NCBI RefSeq assembly: GCF_009932435.1
Contig: NZ_BJOU01000001.1
Span: 2,232,001-2,296,000, forward strand
Source: Gordonia crocea
GTDB taxonomy: Bacteria > Actinomycetota > Actinomycetes > Mycobacteriales > Mycobacteriaceae
Length of the DNA stretch: 64,000 nt
Direction: 5' to 3'
A program made the position numbers and the translations under genes. Positions within the stretch are counted from its first letter, which is position 1, and each line of letters starts with the position of its first letter. Positions 9,583 to 19,242 of this stretch are shown one piece after another. The notes under the pieces were generated by a model, which saw only the letters and a list, made by a program, of their open reading frames with translations, was not told the DNA's origin and searched no databases.

Positions 9583-11124
9583 GTGCCGTCCGCCCGTGCC
9601 GCACGTCGGCACAACCCGCTCCGCGACGAGAACGACAAGCGGCTACCCCGGATCGCCGGCCCGTGCAGCATGGTGATCTTCGGCGTCACCGGTGACCTCG
9701 CGCGCCGCAAGTTGATGCCGGCGATCTACGACCTGGCCAACCGCGGGCTGCTGCCGAGCGGTTTCGCCCTCGTCGGGTTCGCCCGGCGCGACTGGGCCGA
9801 CGAGGACTTCGCCCAGATCGTCCACGACGCGGTGCGCGCCCATTCCCGCACCCCGTTCCGCGAGGACGTGTGGCGCGAGTTGGCCAAGGGCTTCCGGTTC
9901 GTCCAGGGCACCTTCGACGACGACGACGCCTTCGCGCGGTTGTCGTCGACGCTGACCGCCCTCGACGCCGAACGCGGCACCGACGGCAACCACGCCTTCT
10001 ACCTCTCGGTTCCGCCCGACGCCTTCCCCGTGGTCTGCGACCAGCTGAAGCGCTCCGAACTGGCCCAACCGCATGAGGGTCGGTGGCGGCGCGTGGTGAT
10101 CGAGAAGCCCTTCGGGCACGACCTGGCGAGTGCGCGCAAACTCAACGAGGTCGTCAACAGCGTCTTCCCCGAGGACTCGGTGTTCCGCATCGACCACTAC
10201 CTCGGCAAGGAGACCGTGCAGAACATCCTGGCGCTGCGCTTTGCCAACCAGCTGTTCGACCCGGTGTGGAGCGCCCACTACATCGACCACGTCCAAATCA
10301 CCATGGCCGAAGACATCGGTCTGGGCGGCCGTGCCGGCTATTACGACGGCATCGGCGCCGCGCGCGACGTCATCCAGAACCACCTGCTGCAGTTGTTGGC
10401 GCTGGTGGCCATGGAGGAACCGGTGTCGTTCGCCCCGTCCGAGTTGCAGGCGGAGAAGATCAAGGTCCTCTCCGCCACGCGCAACATCCTGCCGCTGGCG
10501 GAGAACTCCGCGCGCGGCCAGTACGGCCCCGGCTGGCAGGGCAACGAGAAGGTCTGCGGCCTGCTCGACGAGGAGGGCTTCGCCCACGACTCGACGACCG
10601 AGACCTATGCGGCCATCGCGCTGGAGGTCGACACGCGCCGATGGGCGGGTGTGCCGTTCTACCTGCGCACCGGCAAACGCCTGGGGCGCCGCGTCACCGA
10701 GATCGCGCTGGTGTTCAAACGGGCGCCGCACCTGCCCTTCGATGCGACGATGACCGAGGAGCTCGGACAGAACGCCCTGGTCATCCGGGTACAGCCCGAC
10801 GAGGGGGTGACGCTGCGATTCGGCTCGAAGGTGCCGGGATCGTCGATGGAGGTGCGCGACGTGAACATGGACTTCAGCTATGGCGAGGCGTTCACCGTCG
10901 CCTCGCCGGAGGCCTACGAGCGCCTCATCCTCGACGTGCTCCTGGGCGAACCGTCGTTGTTCCCGGTCAACGAGGAGGTCGAGTTGTCCTGGGAGATCCT
11001 CGACCCCGTCCTCGACTCGTGGGCCAAGAAGGGCAAACCGGAGACCTACGAATCGGGCACCTGGGGGCCGCACAGCGCCGACGAGATGCTCGCGCGCACC
11101 GGCCGGAGCTGGCGGCGACCATGA
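9583..11124 (+). CDS. zwf: Glucose-6-phosphate 1-dehydrogenase
   Basis: 513 residues, the usual length for actinobacterial Zwf. The coenzyme motif FGVTGDLARRKLMPA is near residue 30, and the substrate/catalytic motif RIDHYLGKE is near residue 202. It oxidises glucose-6-phosphate to 6-phosphogluconolactone with NADP, the entry step of the oxidative pentose-phosphate pathway. No ATG lies before the conserved region. GTG 9583, five bases after the tal stop, gives the normal N-terminus. Its TGA overlaps the opcA ATG (ATGA), coupling it to its allosteric partner. Confidence 0.95.
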   Translation: MPSARAARRHNPLRDENDKRLPRIAGPCSMVIFGVTGDLARRKLMPAIYDLANRGLLPSGFALVGFARRDWADEDFAQIVHDAVRAHSRTPFREDVWRELAKGFRFVQGTFDDDDAFARLSSTLTALDAERGTDGNHAFYLSVPPDAFPVVCDQLKRSELAQPHEGRWRRVVIEKPFGHDLASARKLNEVVNSVFPEDSVFRIDHYLGKETVQNILALRFANQLFDPVWSAHYIDHVQITMAEDIGLGGRAGYYDGIGAARDVIQNHLLQLLALVAMEEPVSFAPSELQAEKIKVLSATRNILPLAENSARGQYGPGWQGNEKVCGLLDEEGFAHDSTTETYAAIALEVDTRRWAGVPFYLRTGKRLGRRVTEIALVFKRAPHLPFDATMTEELGQNALVIRVQPDEGVTLRFGSKVPGSSMEVRDVNMDFSYGEAFTVASPEAYERLILDVLLGEPSLFPVNEEVELSWEILDPVLDSWAKKGKPETYESGTWGPHSADEMLARTGRSWRRP

Positions 11125-12029
11125 TCAAGACACTCTCAGACACCTCGACCACCGAGATCTCCAAGGAACTCGTGCGGATGCGCGACCTGGGCGGCGCGGT
11201 GACGATCGGTCGCGTCCTGACGCTCATCGTCAAGACCGAGCCCGGGGATGACACCGAGGCGGCCATCGCCGCGGCCAACGAGGCCAGCCGCGAACACCCC
11301 TGCCGCGTCATCGTCGCCGCGGCGGCCGACCGCCGCAAGGGCGCCCGGCTCGACGCCGAGATCCGGGTCGGCGGTGACGCCGGCGCGTCGGAGGTCGTGG
11401 TCCTGCACCTGTTCGGAGAACTCGGCGCCCACGCGCACGCGGTGGTGACGCCGTTCCTGCTGCCGGACACCCCGGTGGTCACCTGGTGGCCGGGTACCTC
11501 CCCGAAGAACCCGGCCCGCGACCGGTTGGGCGCCTTGGCCGGCCGGCGCATCCTCGACGGGACCAACCGCTTCGACGCCCAGGGGATCGTGGCCCAGCGC
11601 CTGCGCAGCTACTCCCCCGGCGACACCGACATCGCATGGGCGCAGATCACCCCGTGGCGGGCCCTGCTGGCCGCCGCTTTCGACCGGGTGCCCGCGCGCA
11701 AGCCGCTGGCGGTGCGGGTGAGCGGCCCGGGCCCGTCGGTCGGATTGGACCTGCTCGCGGGTTGGTTGGCCGAATGCCTGCGCGTCCCGACCGAACGCCT
11801 CACCGGGGACCTCGGCGTCGACATCGACTGTGCCGACGGCCTGCTCTCCCTGACCGCCGACGGACCGGACACCCTGGTGCGCGACCCCGGTCGCCCCGAT
11901 GTGCGCAGTCCTTGGCGCGAGCGGACCACCGGCGAGTGCCTCGCCGAGGAACTCCGCCGCCTCGACCCCGACGAGACCTATGCCCGTGCGCTGCACGGCA
12001 CGAAACGGCTCCTGCACACCACGAGGTGA
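11121..12029 (+). CDS. opcA: OpcA, allosteric effector of glucose-6-phosphate dehydrogenase
   Basis: 302 residues of the OpcA/G6PDH-assembly family. The N-terminus contains LVRMRDLGGAVTIGRVLTL. The central part has TPVVTWWPGTSPKNPARD, a hallmark of the family. OpcA associates with and activates Zwf in cyanobacteria and actinobacteria. The ATG overlaps the zwf TGA by four bases, fixing the start. Two in-frame features, a rich GTEPGDD linker and a C-terminal ALHGTKRLL segment, match actinobacterial homologues as I remember them. Confidence 0.93.
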   Translation: MIKTLSDTSTTEISKELVRMRDLGGAVTIGRVLTLIVKTEPGDDTEAAIAAANEASREHPCRVIVAAAADRRKGARLDAEIRVGGDAGASEVVVLHLFGELGAHAHAVVTPFLLPDTPVVTWWPGTSPKNPARDRLGALAGRRILDGTNRFDAQGIVAQRLRSYSPGDTDIAWAQITPWRALLAAAFDRVPARKPLAVRVSGPGPSVGLDLLAGWLAECLRVPTERLTGDLGVDIDCADGLLSLTADGPDTLVRDPGRPDVRSPWRERTTGECLAEELRRLDPDETYARALHGTKRLLHTTR

Positions 12030-12033
12030 TGAG

Positions 12034-12789
12034 ATGACCCCCGCACCACAGACCCCCGCACCACAGACGTCGATCCACCCCGGTGCCGCGGGCCTGGTGG
12101 CCGCCGCCGCCGACCGGCTCGTCGACACCATCGCCGCGGCCCAGCGCGAACGCGGCCTGGCCCGGGTCGTCCTCACCGGCGGCAGCAACGGCATCGCACT
12201 GCTCGAGGCGCTCGTCGGCCGGGCGGCCGAGATCGACTTCCCGGCGCTGCACCTCTACTTCGGCGACGACCGGTTCGTCCCTGCCGACGACGGGGACCGC
12301 AATGTCGGCCAGGCCCGCGCCGCCCTCCTCGACGACCCCGACGCCTCCGGGTGCCGCGTGTTCGAGATGCCCGCCTCCGACGGCGAGTTCGGCGACGACA
12401 TCGTGGCCGCCGCGGCGGCGTACGGGGCGGTCGTCGATGCACTCGAGCCGGGGCCCGACGGCGCGGTATTCGACGTCCACCTGCTGGGGATGGGCGGAGA
12501 GGGCCACATCAACTCCCTGTTCCCCCACACGCCCGCCGTCGCCGAGACCTCCCGGTCGGTGGTCGCGGTCACCGACTCACCCAAGCCGCCGCCGCGGCGC
12601 ATCACCCTGACGCTGCCCGCGGTGAACTCGTCACGGCAGGTGTGGTTCCTGGTGGCCGGCGCCGACAAGGCCGAGGCGGTCGCCGCCGGCGTGCACGGCG
12701 CGGCGGCGGCCGATTGGCCGTGCGCCGGGGCCCACGGACGGGACGCCACGGTCTGGTTCCTCGACGAGAACGCCGCCGCGCAGCTCTGA
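12034..12789 (+). CDS. pgl: 6-phosphogluconolactonase
   Basis: A 251-residue DevB/Pgl-type lactonase of the glucosamine-6-phosphate isomerase fold. VVLTGGSNGIALL (about residue 44) binds phosphate. HLYFGDDRFVPADDGDRNVG is the family signature, and LLGMGGEGHINSLFP holds the catalytic His. It hydrolyses the product of Zwf. ATG 12034 lies four bases after the opcA stop with ACGAGG upstream. A short direct repeat encodes PAPQT twice at the N-terminus. Last gene of the pentose-phosphate operon; a hairpin follows. Confidence 0.93.
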   Translation: MTPAPQTPAPQTSIHPGAAGLVAAAADRLVDTIAAAQRERGLARVVLTGGSNGIALLEALVGRAAEIDFPALHLYFGDDRFVPADDGDRNVGQARAALLDDPDASGCRVFEMPASDGEFGDDIVAAAAAYGAVVDALEPGPDGAVFDVHLLGMGGEGHINSLFPHTPAVAETSRSVVAVTDSPKPPPRRITLTLPAVNSSRQVWFLVAGADKAEAVAAGVHGAAAADWPCAGAHGRDATVWFLDENAAAQL

Positions 12790-12804
12790 TCTCCCGGCCC
12801 AATC

Positions 12805-12830
12805 ACCGAAATCGGACCCCGATATCCGGT
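12805..12830 (+). terminator. Possible hairpin terminator after pgl
   Basis: ATCGG and CCGAT arms with a 3-nt loop, extended by outer ACCG/CGGT pairing with internal mismatches, lie 16 nt after the pgl stop. There is no T-tract, so this is a weak intrinsic-type candidate. Confidence 0.3.
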
Positions 12831-12845
12831 CTGCACGCCTGGCTG

Positions 12846-12851
12846 TAAGTT
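12846..12851 (+). promoter_or_regulatory. Candidate -10 for the acyl-CoA ligase gene
   Basis: TAAGTT about 30 nt before the GTG at 12882 would leave a short leader with AAGGCAGGA as ribosome site. Confidence 0.3.
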
Positions 12852-12881
12852 GAGTCACACCATGACTAGGAAGGCAGGATT

Positions 12882-14522
12882 GTGATCGCATCGACCATGC
12901 AGACCGGCGAGCTGACCATTGCGCGACTGGTGGAGTACAGCCGTCGCACTTTCCCCGAAACCGGGGTCACCACTTGGACCGGTTCCGAGTTGCGCCCCAT
13001 CTCCTTCCCGGAGCTCGGCGACCGCAGCGCGCAGCTTGCGCATGCCTTGGCCAAGCTCGGCATCAACCGGGGTGACCGCGTCGCCACGTTCATGTGGAAC
13101 AACAACGAGCACCAGATCGCCTACGGCGCGGTCCCCGCGATGGGCGCGGTTCTGCACACCCTGAACCTGCGGCTCTCGCCGGAGCAGGCGGTCTTCATCA
13201 TCAACCACGCCGACGACCAGGCCATCATCGTCGACGCCTCGCTCGCCCCGATGCTCGCGCAGTATGTGAAGGGCACCCCGGGGGTGCGCCACATCATCGT
13301 CGCCAACGGACCGGCCAGCGCCTTCGAGGCCCCCGAGGGCATCACCGTGCACTCCTTCGACGAACTCATCGCCGACGAGCCGACCACCTACGAATGGCCC
13401 GAGATCAGCGAGACCGACGCCGCGGTGATGTGTTACACCTCCGGCACCACCGGCGACCCGAAGGGCGTCGTGTACAGCCACCGGAGCATCTGGCTGCACT
13501 CGATGCAGGTCTGCAGTTCGTCGGGCATGGGACTGGGCAACACCGACTCGGTGCTGGCGATCGTGCCGATGTTCCACGTCATGTCGTGGGGCCTGCCCTA
13601 CGCGGCGATGATGGCCGGTCTCACGCTGGTCATGCCGGACCGGTTCCTGCAGCCCGAGCCGCTGCTGGCGATCATGGCCGCCGCGAAGCCGACCTTCGCC
13701 GCCGCGGTGCCGACGATCTGGCAGGGCGTGGCCGCGCAGCTGGCCGCCACGCCGCAGGACATCAGCCACCTGCGCGAGGTGGTCGTCGGCGGAGCGGCGG
13801 TCCCGCCGTCGATGATCCGCCAGTTCGACGGGTTCGGCGCACCGATCACCCACGCCTGGGGCATGACCGAGACGTCGCCGCTGGGCACCGTGTCGCGACC
13901 GCCGTTCGGCGTTGCCGACGACGACGCCTTCGCCTATCGCGTCACCCAGGGCCGCTTCCCCGCCTCGGTGGAGGCCCGCCTGGTCGCCGACGACGGTTCG
14001 ATCCTGCCGTGGGACGGCGAGGCGGCCGGCGAGCTGCAGGTCCGTGGGCCGTGGATCACCGGCGCCTACTACTCGCCGGAGGGCAACGTCTCCAACGACG
14101 ACAAGTTCGCCGACGGCTGGCTGCGCACCGGCGACGTCGCGACCATCAGCCCGGACGGGTACATGACGATCGTCGACCGGACCAAGGACCTGATCAAGAC
14201 CGGCGGCGAGTGGATCTCCTCGGTCGAGTTGGAGAACACCATCATGTCCAACCCGGCCGTCACCGAGGCCGCCGTCGTGGCGGTTCCCGACGACAAGTGG
14301 GATGAGCGGCCGTTTGTGCTGGCCGTCGTCGCCGACGCGACCGACGCGGACCCGACCAAGCTGCGCGCCCACCTCGGCGACCTGGTCCCCCGCTGGCAAT
14401 TGCCCGAGCGCTGGGCCTTCGTCACCGAGGTCCCCAAGACGTCGGTCGGCAAGTTCGACAAGAAGCGCATCCGCGCCGAGTACGCCGACGGCGCCTACGA
14501 GGTCCTCGAGGTGCGCGACTAG
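12882..14522 (+). CDS. Long-chain fatty-acid-CoA ligase (FadD family)
   Basis: A 546-residue member of the ANL superfamily. The P-loop-like motif YTSGTTGDPKGVVYSHRS is near residue 185. A5 is AWGMTETSPLG, and A7/A8 are GWLRTGDVATI followed by the DRTKDLIKTGGEWISS hinge. The catalytic Lys is near the C-terminus in KTSVGKFDKK. It activates a carboxylic acid to its acyl-adenylate and then to the CoA thioester. GTG 12882 gives the N-terminus MIASTMQ, resembling FadD proteins (M-x-STMQ). Chain-length preference cannot be read from sequence. Its neighbours do not form an obvious pathway. Confidence 0.9.
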   Translation: MIASTMQTGELTIARLVEYSRRTFPETGVTTWTGSELRPISFPELGDRSAQLAHALAKLGINRGDRVATFMWNNNEHQIAYGAVPAMGAVLHTLNLRLSPEQAVFIINHADDQAIIVDASLAPMLAQYVKGTPGVRHIIVANGPASAFEAPEGITVHSFDELIADEPTTYEWPEISETDAAVMCYTSGTTGDPKGVVYSHRSIWLHSMQVCSSSGMGLGNTDSVLAIVPMFHVMSWGLPYAAMMAGLTLVMPDRFLQPEPLLAIMAAAKPTFAAAVPTIWQGVAAQLAATPQDISHLREVVVGGAAVPPSMIRQFDGFGAPITHAWGMTETSPLGTVSRPPFGVADDDAFAYRVTQGRFPASVEARLVADDGSILPWDGEAAGELQVRGPWITGAYYSPEGNVSNDDKFADGWLRTGDVATISPDGYMTIVDRTKDLIKTGGEWISSVELENTIMSNPAVTEAAVVAVPDDKWDERPFVLAVVADATDADPTKLRAHLGDLVPRWQLPERWAFVTEVPKTSVGKFDKKRIRAEYADGAYEVLEVRD

Positions 14523-14556
14523 GACCGGTTCCACCCGCTCCGACGAGTCTTGACCG

Positions 14557-14588
14557 ATACCCCCCCTGGGTATACCTTGGGGGGGTAT
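14557..14588 (+). promoter_or_regulatory. Double CsoR-type copper operator
   Basis: Two 17-bp pseudo-palindromes overlap by two bases: 14557-14573 and 14572-14588. Each starts with ATACC and ends with GGTAT around a G/C run. Together they lie inside a larger perfect inverted repeat, CCGATACCCCCC/GGGGGGTATCGG. ATACCC-n-GGGTAT is the recognised operator type of copper-sensing CsoR/RcnR repressors. The copper genes begin 44 bp downstream. No csoR gene is in the window, so the regulator would act in trans. Confidence 0.75.
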
Positions 14589-14631
14589 CGGCGGTTCGGC
14601 AGCGAACCGCCCCGACCAGCGAGGGGTTGCC

Positions 14632-14841
14632 ATGAGCACGGCTCAGTACCAAGTCACCGGGATGACCTGCGGGCATTGCGAGGCGTCGGTCCGCGAAGAA
14701 GTCGACGGGGTGGCCGGCGTCACCGACGTCCAGGTCAGCTCCGCCACCGGTTCGCTGACCGTCACCGCCGCCGGCGACGTCGACGACGCCGCGATCCTGG
14801 CCGCGGTCACCGAGGCCGGCTACTCCGCAGTCCGGGCCTGA
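14632..14841 (+). CDS. copZ: CopZ-like heavy-metal (copper) chaperone
   Basis: A 69-residue single HMA domain with the metal site MTCGHC at residues 11-16 and the expected beta-alpha-beta-beta-alpha-beta pattern (SVREEVDGVAGVTDVQVS, then ILAAVTEAGYSAV). It should bind Cu(I) in the cytosol and hand it to the P-type ATPase encoded two genes downstream. GAGGGG 6 nt upstream supports the ATG. It is the first gene behind the CsoR-type operator. Confidence 0.9.
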   Translation: MSTAQYQVTGMTCGHCEASVREEVDGVAGVTDVQVSSATGSLTVTAAGDVDDAAILAAVTEAGYSAVRA

Positions 14842-14851
14842 CGGGGCCGGG

Positions 14852-15787
14852 GTGAACGCGCCGAGCCGCCTGGCCCTGTTCGCCGCCGGGCTGGTCGCCG
14901 TCTTCGTGGCCGCATTGCTGGTGGGGCGCTATGCCGTCCCCGACCAACACGGGCGCGACGCCTCCCCCAATCAGCACGACCAGTCCACCGCCCACGGCAC
15001 CCACGACGATGACCACGCCGCCGTCGCCGGCACCAGCCGCACGGCGCAGGGCTATGCGCTGACCGGGCTCACCGGCCCCGTACGGGCCGGCGACACCGCG
15101 ACGCTGCACTTTTCCATCACCGGCGCCGACGGCAAGCCGCTCACCGACTTCCGCACCGCCCACGAGAAGCAGCTGCACCTGATCGTGGTGCGCGCCGACG
15201 GGGCACATTTCGCCCACCTGCATCCGCAGCGCGACGGGGCAGGCGTGTGGCGCACCCCGTGGCGCGCCGCGGCCGCGGGCACCTACCGGGTCCTGGCCGA
15301 CTTCGTCCCCGGCGACCGAGACGGTGACACACCGGTCGTCCTGGGCAGCGACCTGCAGGTCGGCGGCGACTTCGCCCCGGTCTCGGCCCCGCCGAGCCGG
15401 ATCAGCACCGTCGACGGGTTCACCGCGACGCTGACCGGCGACCTCTCCCCCGATGCGGCGCAGACGCTGACCATCCGGGTGGCCCACGACGGGCACCCGG
15501 CGCCGTTGCAGCCCTACCTCGGCGCCCGGGGACATCTGGTGGCGCTGCGCAGCGGCGACCTCGCCTACACCCACGTCCACCCGCTCGACACCGCCGAGGG
15601 CAATCACGGCGGCCAGGGAGGACACGAAGGCCACGGGGACAGCGGGGAGCACGGCGCGCACGGGGAATCCGGCACGGTCGCCTTCCACGCACAGGTCCCG
15701 TCGAGCGGGCGCTACCTGCTCTACTTCGACTTCCAGGTCGACGGCGTCGTGCGCACCGCCGCCTTCGTGGTCGACGCCGCGCACTGA
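14852..15787 (+). CDS. Membrane-anchored, His-rich protein of a copper operon
   Basis: 311 residues. A single hydrophobic helix at about residues 7-27 is followed by a His/Asp-rich stretch (residues ~32-58), which suggests an anchored or secreted extracytoplasmic protein. Two beta-rich halves follow. A second His-rich insert, [20 protein letters not shown], lies near residues 251-270, and [10 protein letters not shown] and HFAHLHPQ motifs resemble YtkA-like or CopC-like surface metal binders. It starts with GTG 10 nt after copZ and precedes the copper ATPase. This suggests capture or sequestration of exported copper. The family is known to me only as an uncharacterised companion of CopZ/CopA in actinobacteria. 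Confidence 0.75.
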   Translation: MNAPSRLALFAAGLVAVFVAALLVGRYAVPDQHGRDASPNQHDQSTAHGTHDDDHAAVAGTSRTAQGYALTGLTGPVRAGDTATLHFSITGADGKPLTDFRTAHEKQLHLIVVRADGAHFAHLHPQRDGAGVWRTPWRAAAAGTYRVLADFVPGDRDGDTPVVLGSDLQVGGDFAPVSAPPSRISTVDGFTATLTGDLSPDAAQTLTIRVAHDGHPAPLQPYLGARGHLVALRSGDLAYTHVHPLDTAEGNHGGQGGHEGHGDSGEHGAHGESGTVAFHAQVPSSGRYLLYFDFQVDGVVRTAAFVVDAAH

Positions 15788-15819
15788 GCACCACCACCGA
15801 TTCGAGAGGAGCCGCCGCC

Positions 15820-18084
15820 ATGTCGGCACCCGACACCGAGACCACCGGCGACACCACGGTCCTCGACCTGGCCATCGGCGGGATGACCTGCGCCTCGTGC
15901 GCCAACCGGATCGAGCGCAAGCTCAACAAGCTCGACGGGGTCACCGCCGAGGTCAACTACGCGACGGAATCCGCCCATGTCAGCGCCCCGTCGACGATGG
16001 ACCCCGCCGACCTGGTCGCCGAGGTCGAGGGCGCCGGATACACCGCCCGCCTGCCCGAGCCGCCGGCGCGCGACTCGTCCGACGCCGCCGACCCCGCGAC
16101 CCTCGCCGCCGAGGCCGAGCTGACCGGGCTGCGCAACCGCCTGATCGGCGCGGTGATCCTGTCGATACCGGTGATCGTCCTCGCGATGGTCCCGGCCTGG
16201 CAGTTCACCTACTGGCAGTGGGCCAGCCTGACCCTGGCCGCCCCGGTCGTCGTCTGGGCCGGTTGGCCGTTCCACCGGGCCGCGTGGATCAACCTGCGCC
16301 ACGGAGCGGCGACGATGGACACCCTCGTTTCGGTGGGAACGCTCGCCGCGTTCACCTGGTCGCTCTACGCACTGTTCCTCGGGACCGCCGGCGAACCCGG
16401 TCTGCGCCACCCGTTCTCCCTCGCCGTCACCCGCGGCGACGGCGCGTCGCACATCTACCTCGAAGTCGCGGCCGGGGTGATCATGTTCATCCTGGCCGGG
16501 CGGTACTTCGAGAAGCGTGCCAAGCGCGAGGCCGGGGCCGCGCTCCGCGCACTCCTCGACCTGGGCGCCAAGGACGTCGCCGTGCTGCGCGACGGCACCG
16601 AGCGTCGGATCCCCGTCGCCGAGCTGCGGGTCGGCGACGAGTTCGTCGTCCGCCCGGGTGAGAAGGTCGCCACCGACGGGGTGGTCGTCAGCGGCACCTC
16701 CGCGGTGGACGAATCGATGTTGACCGGCGAATCAGTGCCGGTCGAGGTCGGCCCCGACTCGGCGGTGATCGGTGCGACGGTCAACTCCGGTGGACGGCTG
16801 GTGGTCCGGGCGACCCGGGTCGGCGACGCCACCACGCTGGCCGGGATGGCCCGGTTGGTCACTCAAGCTCAATCGGGCAAGGCACCGGTCGCCCGCCTCG
16901 CCGACCGGATCGCCGGTGTCTTCGTCCCGGTCGTCTTGGTGATCGCGGTGGCGACCCTCGGGGTCTGGTTGGGCGCGGGCGCGGGTGCCACCACCGCCTT
17001 CACCGCCGCCGTGGCTGTCCTCATCATCGCCTGCCCGTGCGCGCTGGGGCTGGCCACCCCGACGGCGCTGCTGGTCGGCACCGGCCGCGGCGCCCAGATG
17101 GGCATCCTCATCAAGGGCCCGGAGATCCTCGAGTCCACCCGGCGGGTCGACACCGTCGTCATGGACAAGACCGGAACCGTGACCACCGGCGAGATGACCC
17201 TCGTCGACGCCATCCCCGCCGAGGGAGTCGACCGCACCGAGTTGATCCGGACCACCGGTGCCGTCGAAGACGCCTCGGAGCACCCGATCGCCGCGGCCAT
17301 CGCGCGCGGCGCGCGGGCCGAGGCCGGCGACCTGCCCGAGGTGACCGGCTTCGCCAACCTCGCCGGCAACGGGGTGCGCGGCACCGTCGGCGGCCGGGAG
17401 GTCCTGATCGGCCGACCCGCACTGCTGGCCGAGAACGGGATTGCGCTGCCGCCCGACCTGGACACGGCGTTCACCGCGTCGCAGCAGCTCGGGCACACCG
17501 TGGTCGCGGTGGCCGTCGACGCCGCACCGGCCGGTCTGCTCGTCGTGGCCGACTCGGTCAAACCGACGAGCGCCCAGGCGGTGGCCCACCTCAAGGACCT
17601 CGGCCTGCACCCGGTGCTGCTGACCGGCGACAACCGGGCGGTCGCCCACACCGTCGCCGACGCCGTCGGCATCGACGAGGTCATCGCCGAGGTGCTGCCC
17701 GCCGACAAGGTCGCCGCGATCTCCGCGCTGCAGCAAGACGGCCGGACCGTGGCCATGGTCGGCGACGGGGTCAACGACGCCGCGGCGCTCGCGCAGGCCG
17801 ATCTCGGGCTGGCGATGGGGGCCGGTACCGACGTGGCGATCGAGGCCTCCGACATCACCCTGGTCAACGACGACCTGCGCGGCGCGGCGACGGCGATCCG
17901 GCTGTCCCGGGCGACGCTGCGGACGATCAAGACGAACCTGTTCTGGGCTTTCGCCTACAACGTGGCCGCGATCCCGCTGGCCGCCCTGGGCCTGCTCAAC
18001 CCGATGCTCGCCGGTGCCGCGATGGCCTTCTCCAGCGTCTTCGTCGTCGGAAACAGCCTGCGGCTGCGGCGCTTTCGCGCCTGA
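15820..18084 (+). CDS. copA: Copper-translocating P1B-type ATPase
   Basis: 754 residues. The N-terminal HMA domain carries GMTCASC (residues 21-27). Membrane helices follow. The actuator motif is TGES, the ion-channel motif is CPC in IIACPCALG (about residue 406), the phosphorylation motif is [10 protein letters not shown] (about 449), and the hinge is [13 protein letters not shown] plus one HMA domain is the Cu(I)-exporter pattern (P1B-1). It pumps Cu(I) out at the cost of ATP. GAGAGGA lies 9 nt before the ATG. Third gene of the operon; it converges with the LLM gene at a 12-bp gap. Confidence 0.94.
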   Translation: MSAPDTETTGDTTVLDLAIGGMTCASCANRIERKLNKLDGVTAEVNYATESAHVSAPSTMDPADLVAEVEGAGYTARLPEPPARDSSDAADPATLAAEAELTGLRNRLIGAVILSIPVIVLAMVPAWQFTYWQWASLTLAAPVVVWAGWPFHRAAWINLRHGAATMDTLVSVGTLAAFTWSLYALFLGTAGEPGLRHPFSLAVTRGDGASHIYLEVAAGVIMFILAGRYFEKRAKREAGAALRALLDLGAKDVAVLRDGTERRIPVAELRVGDEFVVRPGEKVATDGVVVSGTSAVDESMLTGESVPVEVGPDSAVIGATVNSGGRLVVRATRVGDATTLAGMARLVTQAQSGKAPVARLADRIAGVFVPVVLVIAVATLGVWLGAGAGATTAFTAAVAVLIIACPCALGLATPTALLVGTGRGAQMGILIKGPEILESTRRVDTVVMDKTGTVTTGEMTLVDAIPAEGVDRTELIRTTGAVEDASEHPIAAAIARGARAEAGDLPEVTGFANLAGNGVRGTVGGREVLIGRPALLAENGIALPPDLDTAFTASQQLGHTVVAVAVDAAPAGLLVVADSVKPTSAQAVAHLKDLGLHPVLLTGDNRAVAHTVADAVGIDEVIAEVLPADKVAAISALQQDGRTVAMVGDGVNDAAALAQADLGLAMGAGTDVAIEASDITLVNDDLRGAATAIRLSRATLRTIKTNLFWAFAYNVAAIPLAALGLLNPMLAGAAMAFSSVFVVGNSLRLRRFRA

Positions 18085-18096
18085 GGCCCGTCGGTA

Positions 18097-19194
18097 TCAG
18101 TCGCCGGACAGCAGGTCGCGCACCCGCGGGATGACGCGGGTGCCGTAGAGCTCGATGCTGTGCATCAGCATCTCGTGCGGCATCGTCCCCGAGGCGTACT
18201 TGAGGTCGAACCGCGACAATCCCAGATTCCGAGCGGTCTCGGCGATCCGGGCGGCCACCGTCTCGGGCGACCCGACGTATTGCGAGCCGTTGCGGGCCTC
18301 GGCGACCAGCTTGTCCTTCGTCGCCGCCGGCCAGCCGCGTTCCCGGCCGATGCGGTCGTTCATCGCGCGGTAGTGCGGCCAGTACTCGTCGATCGCCTGC
18401 TGGTCGGTGTCGGCGATGTGTCCGGGCGAATGCGCACCCAACGGCATCGGCGCCCGCTGCCCGGTCTCCGGGGCCAGTTGCTGCTGGGCCCGGCGATACA
18501 GGTCCACATACGGGCCGAACCGCGCGGGGGCGCCGCCGATGATCGCGAGCATCATCGGGATCTGGTGGCTGACCGAGCGGACCACCGACTCCGGGCTGCC
18601 GCCCACCCCGATCCACGCCGTCACCGACCCGGACTCGGTCTTCGGGTACACCTCCTGCGCGGTCAGCGGCGTGCGGTGCGTGCCCGACCAGGTGACCGGG
18701 CGTTCCGTGCGCAACCGCGCGAACAGGGCGAGTTTCTCTTCGAACAACATCTCGTAGTCGTCGAGGTCGTATCCGAAGAGCGGGAAGGACTCGGTGAACG
18801 ATCCGCGGCCCAGGATCACCTCGGCGCGGCCGTTCGTCAGCGCGTCGAGGGTCGCGAACCGCTCGTAGACGCGAATCGGGTCGTCGGAGCTCAGCACGGT
18901 GACCGCGCTGCCCAGCCGGATCCGCGAGGTCTGTCCCCCGATGGCCGCCAGCACCACGTCGGGAGCGGTGATCGCGAAGTCGTCGCGGTGGTGCTCGCCG
19001 AGGCCGATGAAGTCGACGCCGAGGCTGTCGGCCAACACCGCCTCGTCGACGACGTTGCGAATGACTTGCGCCCCACTCAGGCGGGTCCCCGACTCGTCGA
19101 CGGTGATGTCGCCGAACGTGTCCAGCCCCAATTCGATCTCCGCTCCGGCGGTGATCGTCGGGTCGAAGGCAGCCTCGTCGGCGAAGTCGGTCAT
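18097..19194 (-). CDS. LLM-class flavin-dependent oxidoreductase (luciferase-like)
   Basis: A 365-residue TIM-barrel protein of the bacterial luciferase/F420 superfamily. Motifs include DFIGLGEHHRDDFAIT and LGSAVTVLSSDDPIRVYERFATLDALTNGRAEVILGRG (split here only as landmarks), with GVGGSPESVVR later. This EHH-containing group usually uses FMN or F420; the sequence alone does not decide which. The ATG at 19194 is the only sensible start. A following DUF4097 gene on the same strand begins 48 bp upstream, so they could be co-transcribed. Substrate unknown. Confidence 0.85.
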   Translation of the reverse strand: MTDFADEAAFDPTITAGAEIELGLDTFGDITVDESGTRLSGAQVIRNVVDEAVLADSLGVDFIGLGEHHRDDFAITAPDVVLAAIGGQTSRIRLGSAVTVLSSDDPIRVYERFATLDALTNGRAEVILGRGSFTESFPLFGYDLDDYEMLFEEKLALFARLRTERPVTWSGTHRTPLTAQEVYPKTESGSVTAWIGVGGSPESVVRSVSHQIPMMLAIIGGAPARFGPYVDLYRRAQQQLAPETGQRAPMPLGAHSPGHIADTDQQAIDEYWPHYRAMNDRIGRERGWPAATKDKLVAEARNGSQYVGSPETVAARIAETARNLGLSRFDLKYASGTMPHEMLMHSIELYGTRVIPRVRDLLSGD

Positions 19195-19242
19195 GCCTGG
19201 GACAACCCGTCGGGGGCCTCGCGAATTCCGCCGGCCCGCCCG

